A model generated the notes under the pieces. That model had not been told where the DNA came from. It did no database searches and saw nothing but the letters and a program-made list of their open reading frames with translations. A DNA stretch of 64,000 bases from Portulaca oleracea (lineage: Eukaryota > Streptophyta > Magnoliopsida > Caryophyllales > Portulacaceae). The stretch is from assembly GCA_029582165.1 (NCBI GenBank), contig CM055890.1, positions 8,931,787-8,995,786 of the forward strand, in the 5' to 3' direction. This document shows positions 1 to 10,968 of this stretch, one piece after another; the stretch's first letter is position 1, and every line of letters starts with the position of its first letter. The position numbers and the translations under genes were made by a program.

Positions 1-185
1 CGGATTATTATTATACAATCTCCAATTAATCTCATAATACTGACCCTAACAGCTATGTTGGCATTAACCCATGTGGTCAAATTACTTGATCAAGGCCCAG
101 ATACTCATTAAGGATATCAATTAAGTCATTGATCAGAGGGTTAAGGGGGTTTAAGATGTCTCCTATAAATAGGAATCATTCTTTA
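1..185 (+). other. Possible LTR or promoter fragment with TATA box
   Basis: No coding sequence is visible. A TATA-like box (CCTATAAATAGG) lies at about 160-171, followed at once by a microsatellite. TATA boxes of this form are common in plant LTRs, so this may be the tail of an LTR cut by the window edge. No LTR ends or target duplication can be seen, so this is only a suggestion. Confidence 0.25.
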
Positions 186-250
186 ATACATACATACATA
201 CATACATACATACATACATACATACATACATACATACATACATACATACA

Positions 251-302
<52 letters not shown>
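186..302. repeat. (CATA)n microsatellite passing into (TA)n
   Basis: About 24 near-perfect CATA units are followed by about 11 TA units. The array lies about 80 bp beyond the stop codon of the minus-strand LINE fragment, on the 3' side of that element, so it may have grown from the LINE tail. The open reading frame through it encodes only a Tyr-Ile-His-Thr repeat and is not a gene. Confidence 0.95.
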
Positions 303-303
<1 letters not shown>

Positions 304-383
304 TGCAACTGGAATCAGATTATATTCACAGCCCCAAAAGAAACAGATACAAAGAAGCTGGGAGATTGCCCAAGCTTCCCAGA

Positions 384-904
384 TTACATAGCTAGAACAA
401 CATCAATAAGTTTTCGGTATTTAGGCCGGGCTTTCGCCACAACAAAGCCTCTGATGCGGACAACATCTCTGACTTTGAAGACAGTATTGTCGGGGCCGTT
501 ACTCGGCCTCCCATGAGCTCGGGAGTTTCGTTCCGTCCATATATTATAGGCGACCACGGCCCAAACCGTGGATCTGAAATGCTTAATCCATCTAGGAGCG
601 TTATCCTGAACAATGAAACGGACAACATCTTCAACTGTTTTCACTCGGCTATGAAAGTCACAGTATGGCCATGACTTGATGCGGGTGTATACATATGTGA
701 CGTAGGGACAAGTAAAAAAAAGATGATCAATAGTCTCCGGGCTACTTCGGCATATAGTACAGTCACTTCCTCCTCCTCTCCATACAGCACTGGCGCTAAC
801 GGGGAGTTTCCCATGGAGTAAGACCCAAGTGGTAAAGGCATGTTTTGGCATAATAAGTCCATTCCAAGGGATTTCCTTCCAAACAGGTTGTGTACCCCCA
901 CCAA
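384..904 (-). pseudogene. LINE ORF2 C-terminal part, RT zinc-binding (zf-RVT) domain
   Basis: This is the last part of a plant L1-type LINE ORF2. A frame of about 155 residues ending at 384 has the zf-RVT pattern: a W...LHGKLP segment, then C-x2-C (CTIC), then HLFFTCPY with the His and Cys ligands, then WAVVAYNIWTERNSR. The domain follows reverse transcriptase in plant LINEs and probably binds nucleic acid. It continues in a shifted frame from the RT segment upstream (905-1711), so the ORF is frameshifted. The stop at 384 is close to the expected LINE 3' end. Confidence 0.85.
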
Positions 905-1968
905 TTAGCCATTTATAGCCTTCAGCAACACTGTAGTTGCCAACCGCATTGAAGCCCCCCCAATGTCATCTGACACTCGACGCACACCCCCATTTGAATT
1001 CATCCTTAACTTCACAAAGCTTTTTGAAATAAGGGCATACATCAGGGGGGGTGTGTAGGACCACCAAGGGGTGTCCTTGATGTATTTTATGTGTACCCAC
1101 TTAATCCACAGAACCTCCTTGCGTTGTTGAATATCCCATACAAGCTTCGCGATCAGAGCTCTTTTCCAGGAATTTAACTGTCTCATACCCAGGCCCCCTG
1201 TTTCTTTGGTCCTGCAGGTACGGTCCCAAGAAATATAGGGTGGTCTCACATAAATATGCGATGCTCCCCACATGAAATTCCTGCAATATTTATTGAGCTG
1301 ATCAATTGTGTGCTGGGGAATAATAATGATCCTGGCCCAGAAGTTGTACAGACCCATAAGGACCTTGTTGATCAAGGCGACCCTCCCCGCGTAGGAGATT
1401 GTTCTCGTGGTCCACACTTTAATTTTTGCAATTATCTTCTCCACTAAAATGTTGCAGTCATTTTTGGAGAGGTTGTTCGAGGATATTGGCATTCCCAAGT
1501 ATTTGAAAGGGAGAGTGCCTTGGGTGAAACCCATCTCTTGACTGAGATAAGATGCAAGGTCCTCACTCACCCCATCGAAGACTATTTCAGACTTATCATA
1601 GTTCGCCGCCAAACCCGTAACCTCAGAAAAATGTGTGAAGGCACTTTTCAGAGTATGTAACGATGATCTTGTAGCAGATGAGAAAAGAATAAGGTCGTCT
1701 GCAAACATCATGTGGTCAGTTTAAGCCGGGAACAGTTAGGATGGTACCTATAGCTTGGCTGAACTATCACATGGTATTCCAAGGGACGAGAGGGGTATTC
1801 CATCGTCATAACAAACAAGAGGGGAGACATGGGATCCCCTTGGCGAAGGCCACGACCACCTTTGAAGCTATCCGAGGAAGTGCCATTGATGCATATTGAA
1901 AAAGCGGGGGATGTAACACAAGCCATAATGCAGCTAAAGTCCATGATGTCCCAAATATTGAATTCCAA
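905..1968 (-). pseudogene. LINE reverse transcriptase fragment, 5' truncated
   Basis: This encodes the palm and thumb part of a non-LTR reverse transcriptase, which copies LINE RNA at a nicked chromosomal target. The upstream frame (1968-1708) carries GLRQGDPMSPLLF. The next frame (1711-905) starts at the catalytic FADD motif (MMFADDLILF) and continues with FKYLGMPIS and YAGRVALINKVL, all typical of plant L1 elements. A frameshift separates the two frames just before FADD. No endonuclease or ORF1 lies upstream; similarity stops near 1968, as expected for the 5' truncation common in LINE insertions. The copy is dead. Confidence 0.92.
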
Positions 1969-4900
1969 ATAAGCCCTTACCCTAAATACTAATTTTCATA
2001 TGTGCCCATGTTTTGTTATATACTAGAGTCACCTCTAGGCTCTATCTGTGCTCAATGCTGACATAAACCTCAATATCCACGCAATTCATCCTCCTCTCTT
2101 TGTTCAATATCATATGTTGGATCTCGTTCTCCCTTTTTCGATCAATCGCCCTCAAACCCTAACCCTAACAACGGATCTCATCCTCCTCTTTTCGATCAAT
2201 CGCCCGCTGGTTCTCCACTGACCATCACATCTCTCATTCTCCACGGAATAATCTACCAGATTTTCTTTTCTGGGTTTAATTTCACTCACCATCACGTCTC
2301 TCATTTTTCACGGGATAAGCATATTACAATTCATATTTCAGGTATGTATTGTCTGGTTTAGTGAAACAGGTTATAAAAATTTCGATTTGAAGTCAGTCCA
2401 AGGTTTGAATCAATGAATTTATTCCTGCATGTCAAATTTTCGTATTGCATGTCAATTATCAATGCCCATTGTTGTATATGGGGTATAGGTACTTGCTTTC
2501 GAATATCCCGTGGGATGTAGATAGTTATTTTGCGGTAAAATAAAGTGTTGTGATTTTCCCCAATTTGTTTAGAATAATTGCATAAGCCTAATCTTCTCGT
2601 GATGTTACCGTTGGGTAGGCATGATTTCTGCACATTATAGCAGACTTATAAGGCTTGCCCCCTTTTAGTTTTTGTTATAGTTTGGGATAAAATTTGTTTA
2701 AGGATTTGGTAATGGTAAGATCAAGAGGAGGGACCTAAATAGGTTGTTTTATTGGTTAAATTCCTTTTTTTTCCCTTTTATATGGGCCCTTTTTAATTAT
2801 GAATTTCATCAAATGGTAAATGCATCAGATCAGGTTGATGTTTGTGTCCGGCAAGAAGACTATTTCAATGTCTGGGTTTCTTATTTGTTCATGCCTTAGA
2901 ACAAAGTTTGAAAAATATGATTGGATATTCAAAATTGGTAGGTACTCCCTTTTATTTCTCTGCAAAGTTGAAATCTTTCTTTAAATTTATGTCTCTTTGG
3001 GTTTAATTCATCTCAAATTCTTGGTTTGAATTAATTTTTTTATCTGACATGGTAATATTTGCTTGGAGTTTGATTTAAGCGTGATGTATGTTTTCATTAC
3101 TTCTCTCCATGTCTAAAATCTACATGCTTTGATTTCTCTTGATTGAAGAATATTAAATTGAAATTAAGCTTTATATTCTAATTTTGCATACTGAAATTAG
3201 TATTCTATTTTCTAATTTTGAATAAGATGGATTTATGTACTCAGTGAGTTCTGCATGTTTAATCAAAGCTTGTTTTTGCATGATATGTGCCGCCTCAAGT
3301 TTGTTTGCTTATTCTATTTCACATGCTCCAGAGTAGTATCTTGTTGGCAATTGGAAATATACTTTCCAGTTTAATAAGTTAAATGAAGAGCAAATTTGGA
3401 TACACATTTGTTGAGTGTGATATCTTTATGTTGTTATTGTTTAATCATGTATGTTGTTCTTTTGAACCGCCTCAATAAGAATGACCCAAAAATACCATAT
3501 TGGAAGCTCTGAAGTTTCAAACTCATGTTTGGTTGTAGTACTTCTTTGTTGTAACAATAACATAGATAATTATTGTGTTGATCATTACATGAAAATGGAA
3601 GTAGGAGTAGCCTGCATCCTCTCTTATTTTGGTTTGTACATATGGCATAAGCTTCCTATTACAGGTGCTTGTAGCCATTAATATTGTGTAGATTCTTATC
3701 AATCCTTATTTATTGTACTAGAGTCAACCTTATCGCGACATATTTGAAAATCAAACAATTTGAGAAGGTTATGTGCCTGTTTCTATTTTTCTGTCCTGGA
3801 TGACCTTTTTTCTGTTCTAATTCTACTGCCTAATCTTCTATTCACCAGGAGACCTTCTCACAATATAAGTTGTGTGAAGCAAATTGAGAATCATGTATGT
3901 TGGCCAGTGTTTTACACTTCTCATTGACTACTTAACTGTGGCTCGCTTGGTAAGGTACCAATTACTATTTCTCATGACGTTCAGATTCATTGCACCAGTA
4001 TGAAGCAACAGGCTGGTGCACAACACAGTAATTTTTTTCTACAAACAAGGCAAACTAAGCGTCCTCATTAAATCTCTTAACGAACTCTTCTTCCTAACTT
4101 TTCATTTTTTTCATTTTCGCAACTTGAAATTATACTATAGGTGTGTGAATACAGTGAGCTTCAAGGGAATTGGTGATATTATTGTGTCTGATTCTGATGA
4201 TAGGAGAGTCATATTAAATATGGGATTGCGAACTTGGGCGTGTTAAACTTTCATTTCATTCCAGTCACGGTAACAATGCATTTCAGGCAAAGTTTGTACT
4301 TTCCAATAACGTCCATGACATTTTTACCTATGCTGCCAATGGCCAAGTGATATTTTATCCTTTTTTTCCCTACAGGAAGCATTTTTTTTATGATTCCTTT
4401 CGTTAGGATATGTGCGGTGATAAAGTTGTTTTGTTGTTTTTGTCTACTTTCAAGCATGATGGTTCATGAAAATTAAAGTGGGAGACAATGATAATTCTTT
4501 GCATAAGGAGAATTTTCTTCATGTTTTATTTGGCATGCCTTGTTAGTAAACATTAGCTTGCACTTGGGTCATTTGATTGATTGAGGGGGATGCTAATGGT
4601 GATTCCTTTTACTATGGGATGATACATCGAGCAAGAAGTTTAATGCTCTTCGGAGATGTATTGGTAGTATTTAAGTGGCACATTGTGAATTTGCTTTCTT
4701 TTCTGCATCTTCCAATGTTATGATCTTTGTAACTGGAAGGGTTTTTTTTTAATTTTATTTACTTAAATCTTAATGAATCAAACATAATATCCATCTTGAA
4801 TTTTTCCCCCGCCATCAAAGGTGTAGACCTTTTGCAGTTGGAATTTCAACTATTTGCAAAACATAGTTGATTTGTTGTATTTTATATTGTTTAGCTCCAT

Positions 4901-5690
4901 TGAATGCCAACAATACCATTTTGTATTACTCTAATAGCATAATTAGCATTTCCTATTGATTTGTCCCCTGGACTGGACTGGATGGCGAGCAGCAAGCACA
5001 ACAAAGAATGACCAAACTTGTATATAGACAACTGTAGATAAGTTTCTCTAAGCTTTCTTTCGCAAGAAAATACCAAGTTCAATTTTTTTGCAAGTGTTGT
5101 TTGCTTTGTCCTTCTAGTAACTATTGTTTTGACCATAAACTTGTAATTGATGTTAAGAATCCGAATAGAAGTGAAGAACAAGAAGCTCGCACAGAAGATG
5201 GGGTTGGAGATGCTGTCTCATTTGGTCTTTTTACCCTAAGGCCATAGTCAATGGAGATATCCCTTTTTTTGGTGCAAGCCGTAGTAAGGGCGATAGACTT
5301 TGCTGCACTTTGGGAGTTACTGTCAGTATGTTACCTTAGTTTCTCCTAATTTCAATTTTATTATTTCTGTGCCTTTTCCTGTTTCAATATTGTTGATAGA
5401 CAATTCAGTAGTAGATGTTGATTTCAAGGACATTTGACATAGAAGGTTTGGTTTTTGCTGTCATGTTGTTGCTTAAATGTTGCATATGTAAAGGGCATAC
5501 CATTAGAAATTTGACATAGTAGCCTACAACATATGTAATTTCTAAGGCTACTTTTAGAGTGTAATTTTGCATTTAATCATTTTCTTTTCATTGTTTTGTA
5601 TATCAGTTTTGATTATTTGATATTATCATTGAGTCATCAACCCCCTTTTTTGTGAACATGCTTATTTGTGGTAGGGTGATTCATTAGACT
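1969..5690. other. AT-rich intergenic stretch with a leader-like segment; no protein recognised
   Basis: No frame longer than about 96 residues is present and none resembles a known family. At 2040-2340 the sequence looks like a transcribed plant leader: C/T-rich, with a telo-box, short imperfect duplications (2119-2149 against 2175-2205) and a good splice-donor context (CAG|GTATGT) at 2338-2346. The rest (2350-5690) is T-rich like introns or non-coding DNA. It could be an unrecognised non-coding gene, a decayed gene, or an old non-autonomous element. I cannot name a product. Confidence 0.4.
2154..2169 (+). promoter_or_regulatory. Telo-box-like motif (AAACCCTAACCCTAAC)
   Basis: Two tandem AAACCCTA units sit inside a C/T-rich leader-like stretch. 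In plants, telo-boxes near transcription starts are known from genes of the translation machinery and other growth-linked genes. Here no downstream coding sequence is recognised, so its role is open. Confidence 0.45.
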
Positions 5691-5691
5691 A

Positions 5692-5693
<2 letters not shown>

Positions 5694-5784
<91 letters not shown>
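5694..5784. repeat. (TA)n microsatellite, about 90 bp
   Basis: An uninterrupted TA dinucleotide array lies just upstream of the copia LTR remnant. Such arrays are hypervariable and hard to assemble, so the length is uncertain. Confidence 0.97.
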
Positions 5785-5786
<2 letters not shown>

Positions 5787-5799
5787 GACATCCTACATT

Positions 5800-6000
5800 C
5801 TTGTCTAGATTGCAGTTTGCTAGAAGTGTATCAAGTGAGGAACAAGTTTCTTGAGTGTGTTAAGTGCTAAGTTTTATCCCTTTGAATATTTACGGTATAA
5901 TAAATAGTTCTTAAGGAAAGTGAGCACATCCACGACTCTTAATGATATCCAAAGTGAGATAACCATTGGTTCTATAACATAGTCCCTTTCGTCCAACAAT
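5800..6000 (+). repeat. Remnant of copia 5' LTR (R-U5 part)
   Basis: The stretch containing GTTTTATCCCTTTGAATA and, about 50 bp on, CCACGACTCTT aligns by eye with the 3' part of the candidate solo LTR at 12649-13342 (GTTTTACCCTTGAGTCTATT ... CTCGACTCCT). Both are therefore probably related copia LTRs. The upstream part is replaced by the TA microsatellite. Confidence 0.6.
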
Positions 6001-6205
6001 CTTAACAACTATTTAGAATGAACTCACTTCGTGACGTGACTAGCAATTTCCAAAAGATAATATTGAGATTTCTCCTAAGGCGATTCAAACAGCTTCAACA
6101 GAAAAGGTTCAAGCAACATCAACCGAGAAGCCTTCCACGGATTCAACCGAGAAGTATTCCAAGGATGGTGATAAGAGTAAGAGACAAGGTGGAGAGAAGA
6201 CACTG

Positions 6206-6838
6206 ATGGAAGATGCGGAGGCTATCCAGCAAACACTCAATATGGAGAATGACGACTACATATGTCGAGGATGCATTCTCAATGGGATGAACGACACCCT
6301 CTTTGATGTCTATCAAAATGTGGAGCCGACCAAGAAACCTTGGGAGATGCTTGAGGCTAAGTACATGTCAGAAGAAGCATCAAGTAAGAATTTTCTTGTT
6401 AGTCAATTCATGAAGTTTAAGATGGATGACAATAGGGAAATTTTAGATCAATTTCATAAGATTCAACGTATTTTGAGTAACTTCAAGTACGATAACTTAA
6501 ACATGGACGAATCTATAGTCGTATCTTCTATCATTGACAAGTTACCCTCTTCTTGGAATGAGACTAAAAGGACACTCATTCATTGAAGAGAGGCTATGTC
6601 TCTTGAAGGATTGACTAACCATATTTGGATTGAAGAGGATTTACGCCTACAAGATGGTACCAAAGAGCAATCTAAGGTCCATATGGTGCAAGAGAATAAA
6701 GAAACCAAGAATAAGAATAAGGGCCACAATAGAAATGGCAAGGGTAATCGAAAGTCCAAGCAAGTTTATCGGGAATGTGGCAAACCGGGCACACAAAGAC
6801 AGAGGGTTACTAATGGAAAAAGAAGCATGATCTTTTGA
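6206..6838 (+). pseudogene. copia gag (UBN2-type) with degraded zinc knuckle
   Basis: The first frame (6206-6586) has the plant copia Gag pattern: KPWEMLEAKY, then FKMDDNREILDQFHKIQRI, then DKLPSSWNETKRTL. Gag forms the virus-like particle. A TGA stop ends it at 6584-6586, and the same frame resumes at 6596 with MSLEGLTNHIWIEEDLRL and a Lys/Asn-rich tail. The CCHC zinc knuckle expected near 6770 survives only as YRECGKPGTQ, with later ligands lost. Immediately afterwards the coding region is split by the element at 6843-7935. Confidence 0.88.
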
Positions 6839-6842
6839 AAAA

Positions 6843-7935
6843 GGGAAATTGGATTCTAATAATACGAACTTTTGGCCCTATAAGACTTAATAATACGAAC
6901 TTTTGATTTGGTGATTAATAATACGAACTTTGACCCCTTGTTGCCCCCAATAGTACGCCACCGAGTTAAGTTGAATTTAACTCGGTGGCGGTCTGACGTG
7001 GCGGCGGAGGCACGCTCCTGGTTGTTTTCACTTTGCCACGTCATCCACGTTGATTTAAAAAATAATACAAACTTTTACCTATGTTGCTCTTAATAATACG
7101 AACTTTTACCTATATTGCTCTGAATAATACAGACTTTTTTCTCTCTCTAAAAATCTCATATCTCATTTTTACTTCTTCATCTTCTTCAATCCTCCCCCTC
7201 CCCATTCCTAGAAAACCCCAGAAAACCAGAAAACCCAGAAAACCCCTCTCTCTCTCTTCCTTGCATTCCGCCATTGTTGAGAAGACCCATAAAACCTCTC
7301 CCCATTTTGACTTCACTGCTCTCCTTGCAGAGATTTGGGTAAAAAAGGGGTGATAGAAGTTGAGAAGAAGAAGGAGAGCAGTGAAGTGGAAAAAAGAGTG
7401 GCTGGGGAAGTTGAGAAGGCAATCCGCCATTGTTGATGAGTTTGAGCATCAAGCTGTGGCTCATGATGAAGAGATGAAGAGGGGGAGGATTGAAGAAGAT
7501 GAAGATGCAAAAGGGAAATGTGGGATTTTTAGAGAGAGAAAAAAGAGGTGGGGATGATGAAGAGGAAGGAGAGAGAGAGAGAGAAGGGGGTTTTCTGGGA
7601 ATGGGGAGGTGAGGATTGAAGAAGATGAAGTAGAAAAAAAATGGGATCTAGGATTTTTAGAGAGAGAAAAAAGTTTGTATTATTCAGAGCAACATAGGTA
7701 AAAGTTTGTATTATTCAGAGCAACATAGGTAAAAGTTTGTATTATTATTTTTAAATCAATGTGGATGACGTGGCAAAGTAAAGACAAGCAGGCGCGTGCC
7801 TCCGCCGCCACGTCAGACCGCCACCGAGTTAAGTTGAACTTAACTCGGTGGCGTACTATTGGGGGCAACAGGGGATCAAAGTTCGTATTATTAATCACCA
7901 AATCAAAAGTTCGTATTATTAGAATCCAATTTCCC
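6843..7935. mobile_element. Non-autonomous MULE-like element with long inverted repeats and 9-bp target duplication
   Basis: The element starts GGGAAATTGGATTCTAATAA and ends with the exact inverse complement. It is flanked by the perfect 9-bp duplication TTTGAAAAA (6834-6842 and 7936-7944), the hallmark length for Mutator-like transposition. The inverted arms reach about 350-400 bp (about 6843-7250 and 7570-7935), leaving a small A/G-rich centre with internal duplications. Each arm carries the subterminal palindrome CGCCACCGAGTTAA ... TTAACTCGGTGGCG (near 6957-6990 and 7820-7854). There is no transposase; the frames inside are products of the inverted repeats. It lies inside copia gag, so it is younger than that element. 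Confidence 0.88.
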
Positions 7936-7944
7936 TTTGAAAAA

Positions 7945-8125
7945 AGACACATCGAAAGGCAAGAAGAAGGAGAAGGAACCCAATTCCTTCGTTGCTTTGA
8001 TTAAGGATCAAATCAACATGGTCTCAATTGGTAGTAATGATTGGTATATAGACTTGGGTGCGTCAAGGCATGTTTGCATTGACAAGGTTTATTCAAGACT
8101 CTCAAACCGGTGGATGATGATATGA
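7945..8125 (+). pseudogene. copia protease segment with altered active site
   Basis: After the MULE-like element the copia frame continues with a Lys-rich linker and then the aspartic-protease core. Copia proteases normally read W-x-x-D-S-G-A at the catalytic Asp; here it is WYIDLGASRHVC, so the Ser/Thr after the catalytic Asp is replaced by Leu. The frame is lost soon after. The enzyme would cut the Gag-Pol polyprotein in an intact element. Confidence 0.8.
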
Positions 8126-9240
8126 AACTCTACATGGGAAACAACCATCTGGTTAAAATTGAAGGCATTGGTCAAATGGAACTTATTTTCACTTCTGGGA
8201 AAACTTTGCTTTTGAATGATGTGCATTTGGCTCTGGAGGTTTGTAAGAATCTTGTATCCAGTTATCTTCTTAGCAAGTTTGGTTTTATGCAAGTTAATGA
8301 TAGAGATAACTTTGTACTTTCTAAGAGAGGGACTTTTTGTTGGGAAGGGATATGCTTATGGTGAAAGGTTTAAGTTGAATGCTAAAAGTAATAAAGATGA
8401 CATGATTTCCGCTTATGTGCATATGTCAAGTTTAAGTAATTCTTTTCTACGGCATGCTAGATTAGGACATGTGAACTTTAAAAAGTTGAAGGAAATGTCC
8501 AATCTTGATTTAATTCCTAAATTGAATAACGATAGAGAAAAGTGTAAGACATGCATGCTAAACAAGATCACCAAAAGTTCAATTTCAAGTATAAAAATAC
8601 CTTCTAAATTGCTTGATTTAAATAATAGTATTTAGGTGATTTTCATGCTACACCTTCTATTGGTGGTAAGAAGTATTATGTGACTTTCATTGATTATTAT
8701 TCTAGATTTTTCCAAGTTAATCTTTTGAGTTCTAGAGATTAACCACTTGAAAAGTTTACAAACTAGAAGTGAATTACAACGTCAGACCTTGATTAAAGTT
8801 TTAAGATCCGATAGAGAAGGGAAATTTTATGATCCAATATTTCCCCAAGAAACGGGGACTGTACATGAGACAATTGTCCCTTATACACCACAACAAAATG
8901 GGGTTGTGGAAAGGAAAAATAGATCTTTAAAAGAAATGGTGATTTCTATGTTGTCTAACTCAAGTCTAAGTAATAGATTTTAGGGTGAAGTCATTTTAAC
9001 GACTTGTTACATTTTAAATAGAGTTCCAATAAAAGGGAATTCTAGTACCCCATATGAGTTATGGAACAAAAGGAAACCAAATCTAAAGTATTTTAAGATT
9101 TAGGGTTGGTGGGCCATTGTAAGGGTCCCAGAACCTTAGAAAAGGAAATTAGGTGAAAGAGAAATTGAGTGCATTTTTATCAGTTATGCTCTAGATAGCA
9201 AAGCTTATATTGGTGGTTGGGCCAAATGAGTACATATCGG
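8126..9240 (+). pseudogene. copia pre-integrase zinc finger and integrase core
   Basis: An HHCC finger is visible near 8452-8570 (H-x3-H in HARLGHVN, then C-x2-C in CKTC). It is followed by the integrase core: YYVTFIDYYSRF near 8672, VLRSDREGKF near 8800 (second catalytic Asp) and TPQQNGVVERKNR near 8887 (catalytic Glu), then LNRVPIKGNSSTPYELW near 9015. Integrase inserts the cDNA into the chromosome. Stops and frameshifts at several points (for example about 8634, 8741 and 8981) make it non-functional. Confidence 0.88.
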
Positions 9241-9710
9241 TAAATACCGTTATGGAATAAATAGATGCAATTTTTGATGAAACTAGTTTCTCTTCAATTC
9301 CTAGACTTAAGGATATAACTCAAGATGTTGTTCCTCAAGTTGAGCCTTGTGACATAAATCAGGAGGATACATCTATACAAGATAATATTTTAAATCTTGA
9401 TGTTATTTATGAGGAAGAAAATGAGAGTATTAAATTAACAAGGAGCAAAAGAGCAAGGAAATCAAAAGATTTTGGTTCGAACTTCTATGTGTATTTAGTA
9501 GAAGGTTCAAGGAACTCGGTTAAAAGAGAAACCCTATGTATGTACAACATAGACAAAGATCCAAAGACTTTTAAAGAAGCCATGCAATCTCATGACGCTC
9601 TTTTGTGGAAGGAAGTGGTACAAGATGAGATTGATTCTATTAGGGAAATGGTTACTAAAAGGGTTGGCTTTTCCAACCGTTTCAAATTGGTTGGAAAAAA
9701 TGGTTGGTAA
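9241..9710 (+). pseudogene. copia integrase tail and start of reverse transcriptase, truncated
   Basis: A charged linker (LTRSKRARKSKDFGSNFYVYL) leads to DPKTFKEAMQSHDALLWKE, the usual start of the copia RT domain. Recognisable similarity ends near 9650, and the last residues of the frame (to 9710) are not RT-like. The RT palm with its YVDD motif is absent, so the element was truncated here. Confidence 0.85.
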
Positions 9711-10112
9711 TACACATATTTTTAGTAGTGTTCTCAATCTTCAGTTTTCGCTTATCTTGGTTTGATTTTGAAGAGAGAATTGATGTATAGTCTTCAATGG
9801 TGAGGGAGTGAATGAGAGAATCTTTCTTGTTGTATGCCTTCTGCCCCAAAAAACAGGCTCCCTCTTTTGAAAAATAACCGTAGAAAAAACTATACAACAC
9901 ATCAAAATAGGCCACCATGGTCCGTGGCCTTTACTAGGGGTAGACCGTGGTGACCACTGCCTTCTCATTCTTTGCTCTGTTATTCTTGAAATTTCTACCA
10001 CAGTTTGGTTACCTGTGGTGGAGGTCCGTGGAGTGCTTGATCTTGCCAAAAGTTGGGAAAATGCTAGTGTTTGGCCTCCAAATATACAAAATTTTTCCAA
10101 AAACAAAAACAC
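9711..10112 (-). repeat. Probable minus-strand LTR fragment with CCACGGACC-type motifs
   Basis: The stretch is non-coding. Read on the minus strand it resembles a copia LTR: motifs CCACGGACCATGGTGGC (9911-9928 region), GGTCTACC and CTCCACGGACC, then a TTGTATAG TATA-like box and a leader ending in CTCTCTTCAAAATC. The layout (palindrome-like GC-rich motifs upstream of the TATA region) matches the solo LTR at 12649. No LTR ends or target duplication are defined. Confidence 0.4.
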
Positions 10113-10115
10113 TAA

Positions 10116-10965
10116 GGGCCTGTTTGGAGAGACAAAAAGGAATGGGATTGGGGTGGAATCGGTTCTTATTCCTTTTTTTTTGTTGTTTGGTGAGTGTATT
10201 ATGGAATAAAATTGTTATTCCAAGAGGCTTCCAATCCCTCCCAAATGGGGGGAATTAGATACCTCCCAAATTGAGGGGAATGGATTTCTATTCCTGTGGA
10301 ACTGATTGCTACCTTAGATAGAGAGTGGGTAGAGAGAGAAAAGCTTCATCTCCATTACTATGCCACACTACCACCTCAAGTTTGTTGCTGTCGATACACC
10401 ACCACCTCAATTTTGTTGCCGGAAAACCTTCTCTCTCCTGCTCGGTGATGGCGGCCGACCCATCGGAAACCACCAACAAATCGTGAAGGAAATTGAGCAT
10501 CATTGGGGGCTTCTTCAGGCCCGAAAATCTGTCACAGTTAGGACGGAGAAATCGGAAACCACCTCAAGCTTGGCGACGAAATCTAGTTTTAGAAGTTCGG
10601 CATCCCTCCCGAGAGTGGCAACAAGGAAGCAGTCGTCGGAGGGGGGGTCGACGGTGATTTAGAGGAGAGGGTAGATTCGTAGGCAGAGATGTTGGCGCAT
10701 GAGGAAAATGCAAGGGCGGAGAAGTCGTAGAGAAGAGAGATGTGGAGGAGGAGGGCGGCGCATGTGGCGGAGGGGGCTCGACGACCACCGTGGGGCATCG
10801 GACTGGGGTCCAGTTGCAGCGACAAAAGTGGGCAACGAAATGGAATTTGAATCCATTCCAGTTTTTCTCCAAACAACTTAACTTCTGGGTTCTAATCCCA
10901 TTCCCAACTCTCCAGGATTCTAATTCCATTCCCATTCTATTCCTGAAATCTCTCCAAACAGGCCC
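10116..10965. mobile_element. Non-autonomous PIF/Harbinger-like element (TAA duplication)
   Basis: The terminal inverted repeats are GGGCCTGTTTGGAGAGA at the left and its exact complement at the right. TAA flanks both ends (10113-10115 and 10966-10968). A 3-bp TWA duplication and a GGGCCTGTTTGG-type terminus are typical of PIF/Harbinger or Tourist elements. The subterminal parts are G/A-rich (GGAATGGGATTGG) and partly mirrored. The centre is GC-rich with several overlapping short frames on both strands, none recognisable, so no transposase is encoded. Confidence 0.82.
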
Positions 10966-10968
10966 TAA

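Larger units (their letters stand above)
303..1968 (-). mobile_element. 5'-truncated L1-type LINE insertion
   Basis: This entry covers the whole LINE copy: about 1.6 kb holding RT and zf-RVT coding, with a short 3' untranslated piece between 383 and the microsatellite. No poly(A) tail (poly-T on the plus strand) is visible; the expected place is occupied by TA and CATA repeats. No target-site duplication could be identified by eye. Confidence 0.8.
5790..9700 (+). mobile_element. Decayed Ty1/copia LTR retrotransposon
   Basis: The copia order of domains is visible on the plus strand: LTR remnant (about 5800-6000), gag (6206-6838), protease (about 8038-8110), pre-integrase zinc finger (about 8450-8600), integrase core (about 8640-9230) and the start of reverse transcriptase (about 9545-9650), where similarity stops. 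RT core, RNase H and 3' LTR are missing. Many stops and frameshifts show that it is old. A MULE-like element interrupts the end of gag. Confidence 0.9.

Noticed and set aside
129..395. Tyr-Ile-His-Thr repeat protein
   Set aside because: It is a translation of the CATA/TA microsatellite.
7081..7557. Small proteins inside the MULE-like element
   Set aside because: Several overlapping frames on both strands arise from GA/CT-rich inverted repeats, and none is conserved in type.
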